Notes: a model not told the origin generated them from the sequence alone. Counted from the first letter of the stretch, positions 16,821 through 25,026 are shown. The stretch: DNA of 34,578 bases from an uncultured bacterium (GCA_903861205.1 CAIOTC010000020.1:197273-231850), one strand, 5' to 3'. Numbers and translations are program-made.

Positions 16821-16954
16821 GAATTAAAAATCTCTTACGACCCAACATTTTTCCGTCGCCAGAATATTTTCCTGCTGGAAAATTTCTTCCTGCTCGTGTC
16901 TTCACGCACTCCGCAATGCGCCGGAAAAGTGTCGGCTCGACGAGTTTTTAATTC
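16821..16954 (-). promoter_or_regulatory. Duplicated structured 5'-leader element, copy 1 (histidine kinase)
   Basis: A 134-base element with about 85-90% identity by eye to 22326-22460, including an identical central block of 40 bases. Read as minus-strand RNA, its ends GAATTAAAAACTC and GAGATTTTTAATTC pair. Inside are a second near-complementary pair (ACACTTTTCCG with CGGAAAAATGT) and a hairpin ATTTTCC-AGCA-GGAAAAT. It begins where transcription from the extended -10 at 16961 should start, and ends 16 bases before the kinase ATG. A cis-regulatory RNA is my preferred reading; a small mobile palindromic repeat is the alternative. Confidence 0.65.
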
Positions 16955-16960
16955 AACCTA

Positions 16961-16969
16961 ATTATACCA
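16961..16969 (-). promoter_or_regulatory. Extended -10 promoter of the two-component operon
   Basis: Minus strand TGGTATAAT (TGn plus perfect -10). No good -35 is visible, as expected for this class. The predicted start at about 16955 coincides with the edge of the structured leader. Confidence 0.65.
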
Positions 16970-16979
16970 CGCGGGAAAA

Positions 16980-18068
16980 TTACTTTACCTCAGTTGTCAA
17001 CAGCGGCTCGGTTTTGGTGGGTACTATGTTGAAACGCAAACGGCCGATGACTTGGCCTTGCAGAGTTTCGACGTTCACGCGCCATTTTCCGGCGGAAAGG
17101 TTGGAGCTTTCGGAATACGTTCGGAAACCATTTTCTCGGCCGCCGACCAGCGGAAGTTGTATTTTGCTTTTTGTCAGCCATTTATTTTGCGCCGGATCCA
17201 AATACTGCCATTCGTGGACAATAGTGATGTTCAAATCACCCGGAGAAAAAACCGCGCTGTAGGCGTAAACCGGATCACCGGGAACTTCTTTGTAATTTTG
17301 GTAGAGCTGAAAGTATCCGCGCCAGCCCAAATCTTCGTACGCCACAAAGTAACTGCCTGTTTGATTTTTTTGAACCAGATGAAAAACACCGGCATCTTTG
17401 AGAGAAAGTGGAATGGGCGGAATAAGATTGGTAAAATATAAAAAATTCACAATAACAAAAATGCTTCCAACAGAAATGAAAATCATTTTTCTGTTGATTT
17501 CTTTCTTTTTCTTGATGAATAAAAACAAAACGTGGACATAAGCGCCCATAAAAATAATACTGGACAGGCCAGAAAGCAAAAAAATTCCTGTTCCGATTTG
17601 GTGCATCAAAATGGGCAGAAGAAAAATGGCAAATGAATACACGGAAAGAAAGAAAAGGCTGAGTTGAAAACTTAACCTGACATAATGACGTTTGAGAGAT
17701 TCATTGGCCCAAAATGCCAAAGCTAAAAGAAAAATAAATGGCCAGGTGACGAGAATATCGGCGCTTCTGAAATAAAAAACCAGATAGGTCGACAAAATTC
17801 CGCCGAAGAAAAATTGCAGAATGTTGACGTACCAAAAATGCGCTTTGTGCGGATCTTTTTCGTCACCGGGCTGATTTTCGCGGATGTGAATGAGGGCAAT
17901 GAAAAAGCCAACGATGAAAAGATGGGCGATAATCCAAAAATTTTCCCAGAACATGTCCACGCGCCGAAGCGTCACCGCGTCAAAAACGAAACCGAAAATA
18001 AGCGAGAACGACGAAATCGGCCGCTCATAGCGAGCATACCAGTTGCGAATAGGTTCAACAAAAGCCAT
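16980..18068 (-). CDS. Polytopic membrane protein with C-terminal DUF2914
   Basis: The 362-residue protein has about seven to eight membrane helices in residues 15-235. An extracytoplasmic C-terminal domain carries KWRVNVETLQGQVIGRLRF, the DUF2914 signature. Function is unknown in the family. The topology suggests an envelope sensor or an assembly factor for surface structures. It is a single gene, divergent from the peptidoglycan-binding protein at 18165. Confidence 0.82.
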   Translation of the reverse strand: MAFVEPIRNWYARYERPISSFSLIFGFVFDAVTLRRVDMFWENFWIIAHLFIVGFFIALIHIRENQPGDEKDPHKAHFWYVNILQFFFGGILSTYLVFYFRSADILVTWPFIFLLALAFWANESLKRHYVRLSFQLSLFFLSVYSFAIFLLPILMHQIGTGIFLLSGLSSIIFMGAYVHVLFLFIKKKKEINRKMIFISVGSIFVIVNFLYFTNLIPPIPLSLKDAGVFHLVQKNQTGSYFVAYEDLGWRGYFQLYQNYKEVPGDPVYAYSAVFSPGDLNITIVHEWQYLDPAQNKWLTKSKIQLPLVGGRENGFRTYSESSNLSAGKWRVNVETLQGQVIGRLRFNIVPTKTEPLLTTEVK

Positions 18069-18164
18069 GAGTTAATAATACCACGCTTCATAATAAATAC
18101 ATCTGGCACTGACATAATTCTCTTAGTGTGCTTAGTTAATATTATTAAATTATCAAAAAATTTC

Positions 18165-18896
18165 ATGAATAAAAAATTAGCAATTTTTGTTTCGTCCAGT
18201 TTGGTTTTAGTTTTGTTCGCTTTCCCTTTTTTCGTTCAAAAGGCCGAGGCACTTTCGCCCATTTCGTCCAGTCTGGACATTGGTTCGACAGGCGCAGATG
18301 TTTCGACGTTGCAAACTTTTTTGGCACAGGACACGAGCATTTACCTTCAAGGTCTAGTGACCGGCTATTTCGGATCACTGACATCCGCGGCAGTCAAAAA
18401 TTTCCAAAATAAATATGGAATATCGGCCGTCGGCAGAGTCGGACCGCAGACAATGGCAAAAATTAACGAACTAATTGCAAATGGTGGATTCGGCAATGGC
18501 TCTATGGGCGGCACAACTTCAATGGGACCGGGCCAAGCTCCAGCCATATCCAGTGTGGCCACTTCCCTTTCCACTCAAAACACCGGCACAACAACCGTAA
18601 ACGGCGCAGTCGTATCGTGGCAAACGGACAGACCAACAACCGGAAAAGTATTTTACAGCGCAACTCCAATCATTGCCTCGGAACCAGACAGTCCGACTGT
18701 TCAGCCGACTATCGGAGGCAATGTTGTTTCGGACAACACAATAACCAACAGCCACTCCGTCACTTTGACCAATCTTTGGACAAGTGGCAACACGTCTCCG
18801 TACTATTATATGGTTGAGGCGGTGGACGCGAACGGCTACGTTTCTGTCACTTGGCCAACACTTTTGAACTCCTCCGGAGTTTCCACAGCACAGTAG
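18165..18896 (+). CDS. Secreted peptidoglycan-binding-domain protein
   Basis: The 243-residue protein starts at the ATG at 18165 because a typical signal peptide (MNKKLAIFVSSSLVLVLF, then Ala-Glu-Ala) follows; a longer upstream frame is unsupported. Residues about 35-105 form a PG_binding_1 domain (LDIGSTGADVSTLQTFL, GYFGSLTSAAVKNFQ, VGPQTMAKIN). A Ser/Thr-rich beta domain (about 130-243; WQTDRPTTGKVFYS, HSVTLTNL) resembles a fibronectin type III or phosphatase N-terminal domain. It likely binds the cell wall and displays the beta domain outside. Confidence 0.87.
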   Translation: MNKKLAIFVSSSLVLVLFAFPFFVQKAEALSPISSSLDIGSTGADVSTLQTFLAQDTSIYLQGLVTGYFGSLTSAAVKNFQNKYGISAVGRVGPQTMAKINELIANGGFGNGSMGGTTSMGPGQAPAISSVATSLSTQNTGTTTVNGAVVSWQTDRPTTGKVFYSATPIIASEPDSPTVQPTIGGNVVSDNTITNSHSVTLTNLWTSGNTSPYYYMVEAVDANGYVSVTWPTLLNSSGVSTAQ

Positions 18897-18914
18897 ATGA
18901 TATATAATTAATGT

Positions 18915-20093
18915 GTGAGAAAGAAAAAAAGCTCCTCAAGAAATGAGCTCTGGTATGTTGTGCCGGTTTTTGTTTTGCTGGCAAGCGTTGCCGGGTTTTT
19001 GATGTGGTCAAAAAACTCGCCCAAGACATCCGTAGCACAGGGTTCAGGCGCGCAAAAAACGACAAGCACTTTTTATCCAACCCAATATTCAGACAAACAC
19101 ATCACACAAAACGCCATAACGACAGATCCGAAATACAAAGACGTTTCTTTCGTCAACAAAAAAGATTTTCTGGCAAATATTGTGAGCAGTCTGCCGGCTA
19201 AACCGGCGCCCAAATCCGAACCGTTTGAAAAAGGAACTTGGCTGTGGACGCCGATTTCCTACATCACGCCGGAGTACAGAGACTCTATCATCGCCGGCGC
19301 CAAAAAAGACGGCATCAAAAATATTTACATTTCCATCGACACGTATCTGGACATATATGTCATGCCAAATGGTCCGGAAAAAGATAGAGCTAAGAAAAAT
19401 TTTGACGACACATTGGAGTCTTTCGTGACTGAAGCGCACAAAAACAACATGACCGTCGATGCCGAAGCCGGCTGGCAAAACTGGGCCGAGGAAGGTAATT
19501 TGTACAAACCTTTGACCGTTTTGGATTACGTTTTGAAATTTAATAAAGCGCAAAAAGAAAAATTGCGCGGTTTTCAGTATGATGTCGAACCATATATGCT
19601 GCCGTCATACCAAAACGACAAAGCAACAGTGCTTTACAACTTCGTCTCTTTGGTTGATCAGACCGCAAGTGTCCTTAAAAATCAAAATATTCAATTTTCC
19701 GTGGTTATTCCGGAGTTTTATGACAGCAAAAGCGCGGAAACGCCCGCCTTTTCTTACGGAGGAAAAAATGCGTACACCATCGACCATCTGCTTTCCGTTC
19801 TGGAACAAAAACCCGGAAGCAAAATTATCGTCATGGCTTATCGCAATTTTACCAAAGGCGATGACGGCTCAATAGATGTTTCCAGAGACGAAATAAGCCG
19901 GGCAGACGGTTATCAAACGAAAATTATCGTCGCCCAGGAAACCGGCGACGTCTTGCCTCCCTATGTCACCTTTCACAACACTCCGAAAAGCTATTACGAA
20001 AAGCAGTTAACGAATATCCATGACGCTTTCATCCAAGACAAAAGCTATGGTGGCGTCGCCACGCACTATGTGAATGCGCTATTGGAATTATAA
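18915..20093 (+). CDS. Anchored TIM-barrel (GH18-like) glycoside hydrolase candidate
   Basis: The 392-residue protein from a GTG has an N-terminal membrane helix (about 13-31) and a linker rich in Thr/Ser/Lys. A putative TIM barrel from about residue 105 shows strands IKNIYISIDTYL, MTVDAEAGW, LRGFQYDVEPY and KIIVMAYRNF. The Glu of YDVEPY sits where GH18 enzymes place the catalytic acid, and MAYRN resembles their strand 6, but the canonical DxDxE is absent. No ribosome-binding site is seen, and TATAAT lies 7 bases before the start. Exact function unknown. Confidence 0.7.
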   Translation: MRKKKSSSRNELWYVVPVFVLLASVAGFLMWSKNSPKTSVAQGSGAQKTTSTFYPTQYSDKHITQNAITTDPKYKDVSFVNKKDFLANIVSSLPAKPAPKSEPFEKGTWLWTPISYITPEYRDSIIAGAKKDGIKNIYISIDTYLDIYVMPNGPEKDRAKKNFDDTLESFVTEAHKNNMTVDAEAGWQNWAEEGNLYKPLTVLDYVLKFNKAQKEKLRGFQYDVEPYMLPSYQNDKATVLYNFVSLVDQTASVLKNQNIQFSVVIPEFYDSKSAETPAFSYGGKNAYTIDHLLSVLEQKPGSKIIVMAYRNFTKGDDGSIDVSRDEISRADGYQTKIIVAQETGDVLPPYVTFHNTPKSYYEKQLTNIHDAFIQDKSYGGVATHYVNALLEL

Positions 20094-20118
20094 TCACATT
20101 TTACGAAACTCTATATCT

Positions 20119-20188
20119 GTCATTCCCGCGCAGACGGGAATCCAGAGATATACACGAAAATGTGGATTCCCGCCTGCGCGGGAATGAC
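20119..20188. repeat. Palindromic ATTCCC-N8-GGGAAT repeat pair (dRS3-like)
   Basis: Two 20-bp units of the form ATTCCC-N8-GGGAAT (spacers GCGCAGAC and GCCTGCGC) lie in inverted orientation. They are bounded by GTC and GAC and separated by about 26 bases, so the whole forms a long stem. The unit layout is the same as the dRS3 repeats of Neisseria and similar palindromes found in many bacteria. It lies between the convergent genes ending at 20093 and 20215. Confidence 0.85.
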
Positions 20189-20214
20189 ACAGGAACGAGT
20201 TTTTTGACTTACGA

Positions 20215-20469
20215 TTACGACAAATGTTTTGAAACGAGCTTTGTCATTTCAAACATGTTGACAACCGATTTGCCACCGAAAACTTTTTTCAAATTTTCAT
20301 CAGCATTTATATTTCGCTTGTTCTTTGGATCCTGAAGATTCTCCTTTTTAATGTATACCCAAAGTTTTTTAACAACTTCGGATCTAGGCATAGGTCCTTT
20401 GCCCACCACTGCGGCTAGCTCATCGCTAACTGCCATCGGCTTCATAAACGCTGAATTTGTTTTCGCCAT
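20215..20469 (-). CDS. SWIB/MDM2 domain protein
   Basis: An 84-residue stand-alone SWIB domain: FMKPMAVSDELAAVVG, MPRSEVVKKLWVYIKKENLQDP, NINADENLKKVF and MFEMTKLVSKHL cover the whole fold. Bacterial stand-alone SWIB proteins are known from Chlamydia and others, where some are linked to chromatin or topoisomerase. Its bacterial role is unclear. It is monocistronic and has no detectable signal peptide. Confidence 0.92.
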   Translation of the reverse strand: MAKTNSAFMKPMAVSDELAAVVGKGPMPRSEVVKKLWVYIKKENLQDPKNKRNINADENLKKVFGGKSVVNMFEMTKLVSKHLS

Positions 20470-20540
20470 AAATTTTGTTACTTATAATAATGTACCCATT
20501 ATATAACTATTTCATAAATTAAGATAGAGATATCAACATA

Positions 20541-20568
20541 TTGACATTTCCCCACTTCATTTTATTTT
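20541..20568 (+). promoter_or_regulatory. Promoter of the cupredoxin gene
   Basis: Perfect TTGACA (20541-20546), 16 bases, TATTTT (20563-20568), leaving a leader of about 22 bases before the ATG at 20597. Confidence 0.55.
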
Positions 20569-20596
20569 CACTGGAAGATATTAATATTTTCTGACC

Positions 20597-21514
20597 ATGA
20601 AAAACACAACTAAAAATTCTTCGTTTATTTTTATTTTATTAATAGGAATTTCAGCCATATCCGGTTTTAGCTTTTCAAAAACAGCTTCGGCAGATACAAA
20701 TCTGGCATCGACGACAATTTACGCCATTTCAATAGTGGACAATTCATTCTCGCCTCCAAACGTGATGATTCCGGTCGGGAGCACCATCTTGTGGACAAAC
20801 AACGGGTCAGTCGCCCACACCGTCACTTCCGACAATTCCGATGTTAGCACCATGTTTAGCAGCGGATCCATCAATCCCGGCGCCACTTTCGGCTGGACAT
20901 TCAATAAGGCCGGAGTCTATCCGTACTACTGTTCATTTCACGGCGGACCCGGGGGCGTCGGAATGTCCGGATCGGTCGTAGTCGGTACACCGCAACCCCC
21001 GGAAAGCCAGTCGTCCACTACGCCCGCCGGGACAGCGCCGACAATTTCAAATGTGAACCAGTCAGTAAGTGGTGACGGTACTGCGGTTACAATTACATGG
21101 ACGACAGATATACCGGCAACTTCCCAAATACAATACGGACCACAACCGACAAATCTTACCTCTTCAACCACTCCAGACAACACGCTGACCACTGATCACT
21201 CCGTTACTCTTTCAGGTCTCGCGCCAAACAATACGTATTACTTCCAAAGAGTCTCAGGCAGCGACTCCGGAGCAAACACCACTTCCCCGATACAGACATT
21301 TACAACCACCGTGTCCGCAAATGGTACCACGCCTACGCCGCCAACCGGAATCATTCCGCCACCGCCAACTAACCAAGGGGGTTCGCCTGATCTCCAAGCA
21401 ATCAAATATCAAATTCAGCAAATAGAACAGGAGATATTGATTATAATGGGTGAGCTTAAACAGTACCTTAATGCCAGCGGTCATGAGTTTTACGCGCCGT
21501 CGATAACCATTTAA
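20597..21514 (+). CDS. Secreted plastocyanin-like cupredoxin with fibronectin-like domain
   Basis: The 305-residue protein has a signal peptide (about 1-32), a cupredoxin domain (about 38-135) and a fibronectin type III-like domain (about 150-240). A Pro-rich linker and a terminal amphipathic helix follow. Type 1 copper ligands are visible: His in VAHTV, Cys and His in YYCSFH, and Met in GVGMSG. It would carry single electrons or bind copper outside the cell. No redox partner is encoded nearby, so electron transfer is only inferred; copper buffering or adhesion are alternatives. The gene converges with lexA, ending 5 bases from it. Confidence 0.88.
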   Translation: MKNTTKNSSFIFILLIGISAISGFSFSKTASADTNLASTTIYAISIVDNSFSPPNVMIPVGSTILWTNNGSVAHTVTSDNSDVSTMFSSGSINPGATFGWTFNKAGVYPYYCSFHGGPGGVGMSGSVVVGTPQPPESQSSTTPAGTAPTISNVNQSVSGDGTAVTITWTTDIPATSQIQYGPQPTNLTSSTTPDNTLTTDHSVTLSGLAPNNTYYFQRVSGSDSGANTTSPIQTFTTTVSANGTTPTPPTGIIPPPPTNQGGSPDLQAIKYQIQQIEQEILIIMGELKQYLNASGHEFYAPSITI

Positions 21515-21519
21515 AATAG

Positions 21520-22086
21520 TCAATACTTGCGAATCACTCCTTTGACGATGGCCGCCACTTTGAGTTCGTACTGCGGATAGAGCGGTGAGTATTTTTTGTT
21601 GGCTGGTTTTAGGTACGTAATGCTCCCCTTCTTTTTGTAATATTTCATTGTCCAACCGCCGTCGATTTCGGCAATGACGATGTCGCCATCTTTCGGTTCA
21701 CCTTTGCGCTCAACAATAACTAGGTCGCCCTCCTTGATACCCTCGTCAATCATCGAGTCTCCCTTCACTTCCAAAAGGTATGTGGCTTCTTTATCTCGCA
21801 CCAAATAATCGTTGATAGACATGGTGTCGGTCATCTCCCCGTCCACCAAAGTCGGAAATCCAGCCTCGACAAGTCCGAGCATCGGCACTTCATCGAGACC
21901 AACAGCTGGCGTCAATCGTCCTTTGGCGTCCTTTTTTACCACGCCTTCGTCCACCAATTTGTTTATCAATTTGTAAACCGCATTTTTCGATTTGAAACCA
22001 ACCAGCGACATTATTTCCGCATATCCCGGCATGCGTTTGTTGCGCCTGTAAAAAGATATTATTTTATTTTTGTAGTCGTTATGCAT
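21520..22086 (-). CDS. lexA: LexA-type SOS repressor
   Basis: The 188-residue protein has an N-terminal winged helix (about 1-60; MPGYAEIMSLVGFKSKNAVYKLINKL) and an S24 peptidase domain. The self-cleavage bond is A75-G76 in GLVEAGF, the nucleophile S111 in GDSM and the general base K148 in TMKYY. It represses DNA-damage genes until RecA-stimulated autocleavage. It follows the 71-residue gene by 12 bases, and their common promoter carries a GAAC-N4-GTTC box, so it is probably autoregulated. Confidence 0.94.
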   Translation of the reverse strand: MHNDYKNKIISFYRRNKRMPGYAEIMSLVGFKSKNAVYKLINKLVDEGVVKKDAKGRLTPAVGLDEVPMLGLVEAGFPTLVDGEMTDTMSINDYLVRDKEATYLLEVKGDSMIDEGIKEGDLVIVERKGEPKDGDIVIAEIDGGWTMKYYKKKGSITYLKPANKKYSPLYPQYELKVAAIVKGVIRKY

Positions 22087-22098
22087 ATTGGGTACATA

Positions 22099-22314
22099 CT
22101 ATAGTATAAAAGTTGTGGCAAAACCGAGAGATCTGCCAAGCCAGTTTGCGCGGGAATTTGCGTTTTTGCGAATTTCCGAAAGTCTCTGCACGATGAATTT
22201 GTGCCGGCGAGACTCCTTTCCATATGGCAAACCTTTGATTATTTTGTGATCGATTTGATCATTCAAAACTTCCAACTCCCTTCGCAAAGTTCTTTCAAAA
22301 TTTTGTTTGCTCAT
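22099..22314 (-). CDS. Small charged protein upstream of lexA
   Basis: The 71-residue protein is largely helical and rich in Arg, Lys and Glu up to about residue 55 (RRELEVLNDQIDHKIIKG, HKFIVQRLSEIRK). It ends in a short hydrophobic tail, LGFATTFIL. Co-transcription with lexA under an SOS-type promoter suggests a DNA-damage-inducible role, for example a cell-division or nuclease modulator, but nothing in the sequence proves this. Its start is 11 bases after structured leader copy 2. Confidence 0.75.
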   Translation of the reverse strand: MSKQNFERTLRRELEVLNDQIDHKIIKGLPYGKESRRHKFIVQRLSEIRKNANSRANWLGRSLGFATTFIL

Positions 22315-22325
22315 ATTTTTTTATT

Positions 22326-22460
22326 GAATCACAAATTTCTTACGATCCAACACTTTTCCGTCGCCAGAATATTTTCCTGCTGGAAAATTTCTTCCTGCTC
22401 ACCTCTTCACGGGCTCCGCAATGCGCCGTAAAAGTGTCGGCTCGACAAAATTTGCGATTC
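22326..22460 (-). promoter_or_regulatory. Duplicated structured 5'-leader element, copy 2 (lexA operon)
   Basis: A 135-base near-copy of 16821-16954. The terminal stem has changed sequence but still pairs: GAATCGCAAATTT with AAATTTGTGATTC (one G-T). This is compensatory change relative to copy 1. The inner ACACTTTT/AAAAGTGT pair and the central ATTTTCC-AGCA-GGAAAAT hairpin are kept. It lies 18 bases below the predicted start of the SOS-type promoter and 11 bases above the ATG of the 71-residue gene. No ribosome-binding site separates it from the start codon. Confidence 0.65.
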
Positions 22461-22484
22461 TTGGTTATGGTTGGTAATGCATTA

Positions 22485-22513
22485 AGTATAGGTGAACCTT
22501 CGTTCACCGTCAA
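22485..22513 (-). promoter_or_regulatory. lexA operon promoter with SOS box in the spacer
   Basis: Minus-strand TTGACG (22508-22513), 17 bases, TATACT (22485-22490). The spacer and flank hold the palindrome GGTGAAC-GAAG-GTTCACC (22491-22508), which contains GAAC-N4-GTTC, the core of the Gram-positive-type LexA box. LexA bound here would block RNA polymerase and repress its own operon. Confidence 0.85.
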
Positions 22514-22569
22514 CAAAAATACCTGTGGATAACACAGTAGGAAATAGAAAAAATATTTTTGCAAGATTT

Positions 22570-23766
22570 CTAGGAGACAAAAGTCAGCGCTTTGCCGAGT
22601 TTGCCGGCGCGACCTGTGCGGCCGATGCGGTGAACATAGTCGTCGTGTGTAGCGGGAATGTCGAAGTTGATGACATGGCTAACGTCGGCGATATCGAGAC
22701 CGCGAGCAGCCACGTCGGTTGCCACCAAAATCTGAATGGTACTGTCTTTAAATTGTCGCAAAGCTTGCTGGCGCTTACTGTGATTTTTGTTGCCATGAAT
22801 CGACTCCGCCTTGAATCCGCATTCGGTCAGATTCTGCGAAAGTTTTTCCACACCGTGTTTGGTTCGTCCGAAAATGAGTACTTTGGTCAGCTCCTTTTGA
22901 CAGAGCAGTTTGTGCAAGGTATCGATTTTTTCTCGACTGTCCCTGACACGCACAATATCCTGGTCGACATTTTTTGAAGTGTCGGAAGTCTTGACCGAAA
23001 TGCGGACCGGCTGTCGCAAAAATTCACCGATCAGTTTTTCAACGTCCTGCGAAAGGGTGGCCGAGAAAAACAAAGTCTGTCGATTTTTCGGCATTCCACT
23101 CATCACGGCGCGCATGTCATTTACAAATCCCATGTCGAGCATTCTGTCGGCCTCGTCCAAAACAATCGTGTTGAATTCCGCCAGTCGAATCATTTTTCGG
23201 TCGATCAAATCTTTCAATCTGCCCGGCGTGCCGATAATAAAGTTATATTCGTATCGCAAATCGCGCAGCTGTTTGCCGATCGGCGCACCGCCAACGCAAC
23301 AAACGGAAAAAATTTTCATTCCCGTTACAAATTCTCGCAATTCGTTTTCAATCTGAATAGCCAGCTCGCGCGTCGGTACTATAATCATGACCTGCTCTTT
23401 TCTGTTTCGCAAAATTTTGTGAATAAGCGGAATGAGAAACGCAGCGGTCTTGCCCGTGCCAGTATTGGCAATGCCAACTAGGTCGTGCCCCAAAAGAATT
23501 TCCGGTATGGTCCGATCCTGTATCGGCGTCGGCAAAACATAACCCTTGGCGGTTATCGATTTTTTCAACCTTTCATCAATTTGAAAATCTTGAAATTTAT
23601 TGACCGGCGTAAAAAGGACAACCTTTTCAGTTGTTGTCACTTTATTGACAAAACGAGAAATATCTATTTTCTCGCTTTTTCCGCCTCCTCGGCGAGCCTG
23701 CCCGCGTCCGGCCATTCTGCCACCCGCCTGGCGAAACGACGAATTTCTTTTTGTATTCGTGTACAT
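22570..23766 (-). CDS. DEAD-box ATP-dependent RNA helicase
   Basis: The 398-residue protein has an Arg/Gly-rich basic N-terminus (RNA-binding, about 1-35), then both RecA-like domains. All motifs are visible: Q-motif region TPIQ, ANTGTGKT, PTRELA, GG, TPGR, DEAD, SAT, and C-terminal ILVATDVAARGLDIADV and HRIGRTGR. It likely remodels mRNA or rRNA structures, as RhlE/CshA proteins do. It stops right after the second domain, so there is no extra C-terminal tail. The roughly 105-base leader with a CCAAAAG/CTTTTGG hairpin next to the start suggests post-transcriptional control, common in cold-shock helicases. Confidence 0.95.
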   Translation of the reverse strand: MYTNTKRNSSFRQAGGRMAGRGQARRGGGKSEKIDISRFVNKVTTTEKVVLFTPVNKFQDFQIDERLKKSITAKGYVLPTPIQDRTIPEILLGHDLVGIANTGTGKTAAFLIPLIHKILRNRKEQVMIIVPTRELAIQIENELREFVTGMKIFSVCCVGGAPIGKQLRDLRYEYNFIIGTPGRLKDLIDRKMIRLAEFNTIVLDEADRMLDMGFVNDMRAVMSGMPKNRQTLFFSATLSQDVEKLIGEFLRQPVRISVKTSDTSKNVDQDIVRVRDSREKIDTLHKLLCQKELTKVLIFGRTKHGVEKLSQNLTECGFKAESIHGNKNHSKRQQALRQFKDSTIQILVATDVAARGLDIADVSHVINFDIPATHDDYVHRIGRTGRAGKLGKALTFVS

Positions 23767-23878
23767 ATTATATAAAGGCCAAAAGCCTGCAACTTTTGGT
23801 CTTTATAATAATCGAGTGACCAAGAATGTCCCAAATAGTAAGTGCGTACAAAAACTAGTGAGATTTAGTTACCCTGTA

Positions 23879-23907
23879 AGTATATACTAAATAATTTATC
23901 TTGTCAA
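23879..23907 (-). promoter_or_regulatory. Promoter of the DEAD-box helicase gene
   Basis: Minus-strand TTGACA (23902-23907), 17 bases, TATACT (23879-23884). The start at about 23872 leaves a long leader of about 105 bases. Confidence 0.7.
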
Positions 23908-23967
23908 ATGAAAAATTATTCGATGCAACACTAATGGTTCATCGTGCTATGGTGGCTGGAATTTTCT

Positions 23968-24948
23968 TTAATCTGTTGAAAATTTAAACGTAGAAAGAAT
24001 TTGATTTTGAAGTTCTGTATCATCGGCTACCGGGTATATACTGTCTTCGTTTGAACCAAATACAATTACAATTGTGTGGTGATCATTCATTGGTACTGAA
24101 AATGAAGTCCCCCAACTTCCGCCCTCTCCGGATGTGGATTCATAACCATATAAATTTCCTACCTTGACTTTTTTCATATTTTTTATTTCAGGACTATTCC
24201 ATACTTTTTCATATTCAGAAGGCTCAAATTTATAAACTGTGATATAACCTCTTTTCCCTAGAGTATTTAATATTGAATTACGATTAGTAAGATTTTCAGT
24301 AAATATATTGGTAGGGTATAAAAATTCAAAATTACCATTACTTTCTTTAATTGTTTGCCAATTATCAGGTTTAATTTTTGGTGCAATAAGATTTGCATCA
24401 ATCTTTAAGGTAGAGAAAATTTTTTCACCTATACTATTTCCTTTTGTGTAATATATCCAAAATAATTGATTGTTTTGGTTTGTTGTTAATATATTAGTCT
24501 GTGTATATTTTTTATCAGGAAAGTCATGATACAAATCATTGAAATTAATATCTCGAGTAAAACGATACCCGGTTCTACCGTTTAAAATAATCTGTTCAAA
24601 TTCTGATACTGGCATATAATGAAGATTTGGATTTTTCTCATTTTTAAGCATGTTCCACATATCCTCAGCATAACTTTTTAAATCTGGAGTGCTTGATGAA
24701 AATTGGAGAGGAACTACATCAAGAAAACTTCTTGGATTGAAAGCATCAAAGTTATTTTGTGTAGGGACCATGTAGGAAAAACCATATTTTTCATCTGTAT
24801 AGGTTCGCCAATTGCCCGTATCTATTTCGGTAGTGGTGGTTGATATTGTTGATACTACTGATTCTGTTGTGGTTTTTTTATAATTTGTATACAAAAACAC
24901 GAACCCGATTATAACTACTGCGACTATTGTATACTCTATACTTTTCAT
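23968..24948 (-). CDS. AT-rich membrane-anchored protein with two PsbP-like repeats
   Basis: The 326-residue protein is taken from the ATG at 24948. An earlier ATG at 25002 lies inside the upstream terminator hairpin, and a TATAAT lies between the two starts. A membrane anchor (about 3-20) is followed by a Ser/Thr-rich linker. Two similar segments then follow: WRTYTDEKYGFSYMVP near residue 50 and WQTIKESNGNFEFLYP near 205, a pattern of PsbP-like or lipoprotein-type beta domains. The gene is clearly more AT-rich than its neighbours. Function unknown. Confidence 0.72.
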   Translation of the reverse strand: MKSIEYTIVAVVIIGFVFLYTNYKKTTTESVVSTISTTTTEIDTGNWRTYTDEKYGFSYMVPTQNNFDAFNPRSFLDVVPLQFSSSTPDLKSYAEDMWNMLKNEKNPNLHYMPVSEFEQIILNGRTGYRFTRDINFNDLYHDFPDKKYTQTNILTTNQNNQLFWIYYTKGNSIGEKIFSTLKIDANLIAPKIKPDNWQTIKESNGNFEFLYPTNIFTENLTNRNSILNTLGKRGYITVYKFEPSEYEKVWNSPEIKNMKKVKVGNLYGYESTSGEGGSWGTSFSVPMNDHHTIVIVFGSNEDSIYPVADDTELQNQILSTFKFSTD

Positions 24949-25000
24949 GTTTTTTGTATTAAAAAATTTATTATACCCACATAGAGTTAGCAGTTCTTTC

Positions 25001-25026
25001 AAAAATCCCAGTCCGTAATGGCTGGG
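25001..25026 (-). terminator. Terminator after the DNA glycosylase gene
   Basis: Minus-strand stem CCCAGCC/GACTGGG with a 6-base loop, followed by ATTTTTG. It lies 48 bases after the glycosylase stop. Confidence 0.75.
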
